DNA from: Oscillospiraceae bacterium
GTDB lineage: Bacteria > Bacillota > Clostridia > Oscillospirales > Ruminococcaceae
Direction: 5' to 3'
DNA length: 64,000 nucleotides
Assembly (NCBI GenBank): GCA_017536625.1
Contig: JAFXGY010000017.1
Span: 43,465 to 107,464 of the forward strand
This document shows positions 62,781 to 64,000 of the stretch, one piece after another. Both the position numbers and the translations under genes were made by a program. The notes under the pieces are model-generated. The model did no database searches. It was not told where the DNA came from and was given only the letters and a program-made list of their open reading frames with translations. Every line of letters starts with the position of its first letter. Within the stretch, counting starts at the first letter, position 1.

Positions 62781-63275
62781 ATGAAATCCGAAAGAATAAC
62801 CCATGCTTTTTCCCCGGTTTTCAATTCTGAAAGCCGGGTTCTTGTTCTTGGGACCATGCCTTCGCCGAAAAGCCGTGAACAGGGTTTTTATTATTCCCAT
62901 CCTCGGAACCGCTTCTGGCCGGTTCTGGCAAAACTTTTCGGTGAAGAACAGCCGGAAAGCCCGGAAGGAAAACGCGCCTTTTGCCTGCGAAATAAAATCG
63001 CTCTTTGGGACGTTCTGGCGGAATGCGATATCGAAGGTGCTTCGGATTCCAGCATAAAAAACGCCGTTCCGAACGATTTCAGCGAAATCTTCGAAACAGC
63101 GGATATAAAAGCGGTTTTCTGTACCGGTGCCACCGCAGGAAAACTTTATAAAAAATTCATCGAGCCGAAAACCGGCATTCCGGCGGTGGTTTTGCCTTCC
63201 ACAAGCCCTGCAAACGCGAAAGTTAATTTCGAGGAGCTTTGTAAGGAATATAGAAAAATATTGGAATATATGTGA
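62781..63275 (+). CDS. DNA-deoxyinosine glycosylase-like (uracil-DNA glycosylase superfamily)
   Basis: 164 aa. The motif GTMPSPKSREQGFYYSHP (residues about 25-42) is typical of the hypoxanthine-DNA glycosylase family, with the C-terminal LPSTSPANA (about 142-150). It removes deaminated bases, probably deoxyinosine. It begins 1 nt after the lipid kinase stop. Confidence 0.87.
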   Translation: MKSERITHAFSPVFNSESRVLVLGTMPSPKSREQGFYYSHPRNRFWPVLAKLFGEEQPESPEGKRAFCLRNKIALWDVLAECDIEGASDSSIKNAVPNDFSEIFETADIKAVFCTGATAGKLYKKFIEPKTGIPAVVLPSTSPANAKVNFEELCKEYRKILEYM

Positions 63276-63288
63276 AAATGGATTTACA

Positions 63289-63337
63289 GAATCCCCTCGC
63301 CATTACATGGCCCTCTCCCCTTTAACAAGGGGCGTTC
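63289..63337. repeat. Short palindromic repeat R5
   Basis: CCCCTCGCCATTACATGGCCCTCTCCCCTTTAACAAGGGG, described as a GCCAT/ATGGC hairpin followed by a CCCCTTTAACAAGGGG hairpin. Same right-end architecture as R1-R4. Confidence 0.6.
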
Positions 63338-63341
63338 TTAC

Positions 63342-63384
63342 AAAAAAAACGGCGGTTCGCTTTGAACCGCCGTCTGTTTTTTAT
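63342..63384. terminator. Bidirectional terminator between the DNA glycosylase gene and the acyltransferase gene
   Basis: ACGGCGGTTC pairs with GAACCGCCGT, with an A-run on the left and TCTGTTTTTTA on the right. Confidence 0.88.
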
Positions 63385-64000
63385 TCTTTGATTTTTTCCG
63401 CGATTTTTTTGAGGTCATCCACGGAATCTGCCATGAAAGTATTGTTTTCTCCCGCAACGTTCTTTACCGCGGTGAGAAGGTCCTTATCCTTGCCGAGAAT
63501 TACGAAGGTATCGAATTCATCTTTGACGGCGGCGGAAAGCGCTTCATAAAAACGTACCGCGTTCACCTGCTGTTTTGCAAAATAATCGGAAGGAAGAGTC
63601 ATATTATCAACGCGTTTGCCATATAAAGTGGAATACATATTGACTTTAAGTTCGTGGTGCTCAAGATCTCTCATCTTATCCTGGAGTTTGGAAACATAGG
63701 GGAAAACCATTACGGAATGGAGAGGGGTTGCGTCCTTGAGCTTGGAAGGGTTTACTTTATGTTTTGCAAGTTCGGTAAGAATAACCTTGGTTGCTTCTTC
63801 ATCGCCGATGATAACGGTCTGTTCAGGAGCTTCAACTGCGGTCATCTGGATAAAGCCCGCATAGCATTTATCGGAAACAAGGCTTACAAATTCGTGCTTT
63901 ACGTTGCGAAGGCGGTAGGAAAGAAGTTTGCCGGCACCGGCAGCGGCTTTGCGAAGGTCGCGGTATGCGTTTGCAACCGCGGCGCCGTCTTCGACTGTAA
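63381..64000 (-). CDS. FabD-like acyltransferase, C-terminal part (runs off the window)
   Basis: About 206 codons are visible; the reading frame is open to the window edge, so the start lies beyond 64000. Features resembling malonyl-CoA:ACP transacylase include the Gln-Val-Ile-Gly-like TVIIGDEEA, a His in TPLHS at the position of the catalytic His, and FVILGKDKDLLTAVKN near the end. The active-site GHSLGE part would lie outside. An acyltransferase role is likely but not proven here. Confidence 0.5.
   Translation of the reverse strand, partial: TVEDGAAVANAYRDLRKAAAGAGKLLSYRLRNVKHEFVSLVSDKCYAGFIQMTAVEAPEQTVIIGDEEATKVILTELAKHKVNPSKLKDATPLHSVMVFPYVSKLQDKMRDLEHHELKVNMYSTLYGKRVDNMTLPSDYFAKQQVNAVRFYEALSAAVKDEFDTFVILGKDKDLLTAVKNVAGENNTFMADSVDDLKKIAEKIKE

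Overview
The window looks like chromosomal DNA of an anaerobic, endospore-forming Firmicute of class Clostridia, probably an Oscillospirales-type lineage (inference). The basis is SpoIIE, a Met-type T-box leader, strong AGGAGG ribosome binding sites with many TTG starts, RemA, YmdB, FakA, a SEDS protein, MetNIQ, a PflX-type radical SAM protein and an F-type ATP synthase whose c subunit carries a Na+-type ion site. Moderate G+C, short gaps and many intrinsic terminators agree with this. I see no prophage, transposase, CRISPR array or rRNA.

Layout. 1-4.9 kb (minus): F-type ATP synthase operon, two small AtpI/AtpZ-like genes and a leading membrane protein, then atpB, atpE, atpF, atpH, atpA, with atpG leaving the window. 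A palindromic repeat sits between atpB and atpE. 5.2-10 kb (plus): radical SAM protein, then ACT protein-hom-thrB-lysC for aspartate-family amino acids. 10-12 kb: LysR regulator, SDR oxidoreductase, tRNA-Val. 12.2-22.6 kb: an envelope-maintenance block with a zinc-ribbon membrane protein, a lipid kinase, a PASTA pseudokinase, two PpiC foldases, an HtrA protease and a two-component system. 22.8-34 kb: ychF, ECF transporter S component, rodA, ROK kinase, a large ABC exporter, pssA, pduL and a PadR/DUF2812 pair. 34-40.6 kb: HD protein, MerR/TipAS regulator, coaBC-rpoZ-gmk-remA-yicC operon, glyS. 40.7-47.5 kb: XRE membrane regulator, GNAT, metNIQ behind a Met T-box, spoIIE. 47.6-57 kb: two paralogous sigma/anti-sigma pairs flanking fakA, a solute-binding lipoprotein, ymdB and trpS. 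57-64 kb: ribokinase, tRNA-Gln with a duplicated 3' segment, trxA, rarA, glyA, a second lipid kinase, a DNA glycosylase and a truncated FabD-like acyltransferase.

How the genes fit together. Energy coupling, aspartate-family synthesis, methionine uptake under tRNA-Met control, phospholipid turnover (pssA, two DagK-like kinases, fakA) and envelope quality control (foldases, HtrA, sensor kinase, pseudokinase, sigma/anti-sigma pairs) dominate. No complete undescribed system is evident. The most unusual items are the PASTA pseudokinase with every catalytic residue replaced, an intergenic repeat family (one copy inside the ATP synthase operon), a homoserine dehydrogenase whose ACT domain seems to be a separate gene, a spoIIE promoter with a 21-bp spacer, a MerR gene that appears to start at ATT, a start codon buried in a 9-bp stem, and a duplicated tRNA-Gln 3' segment.
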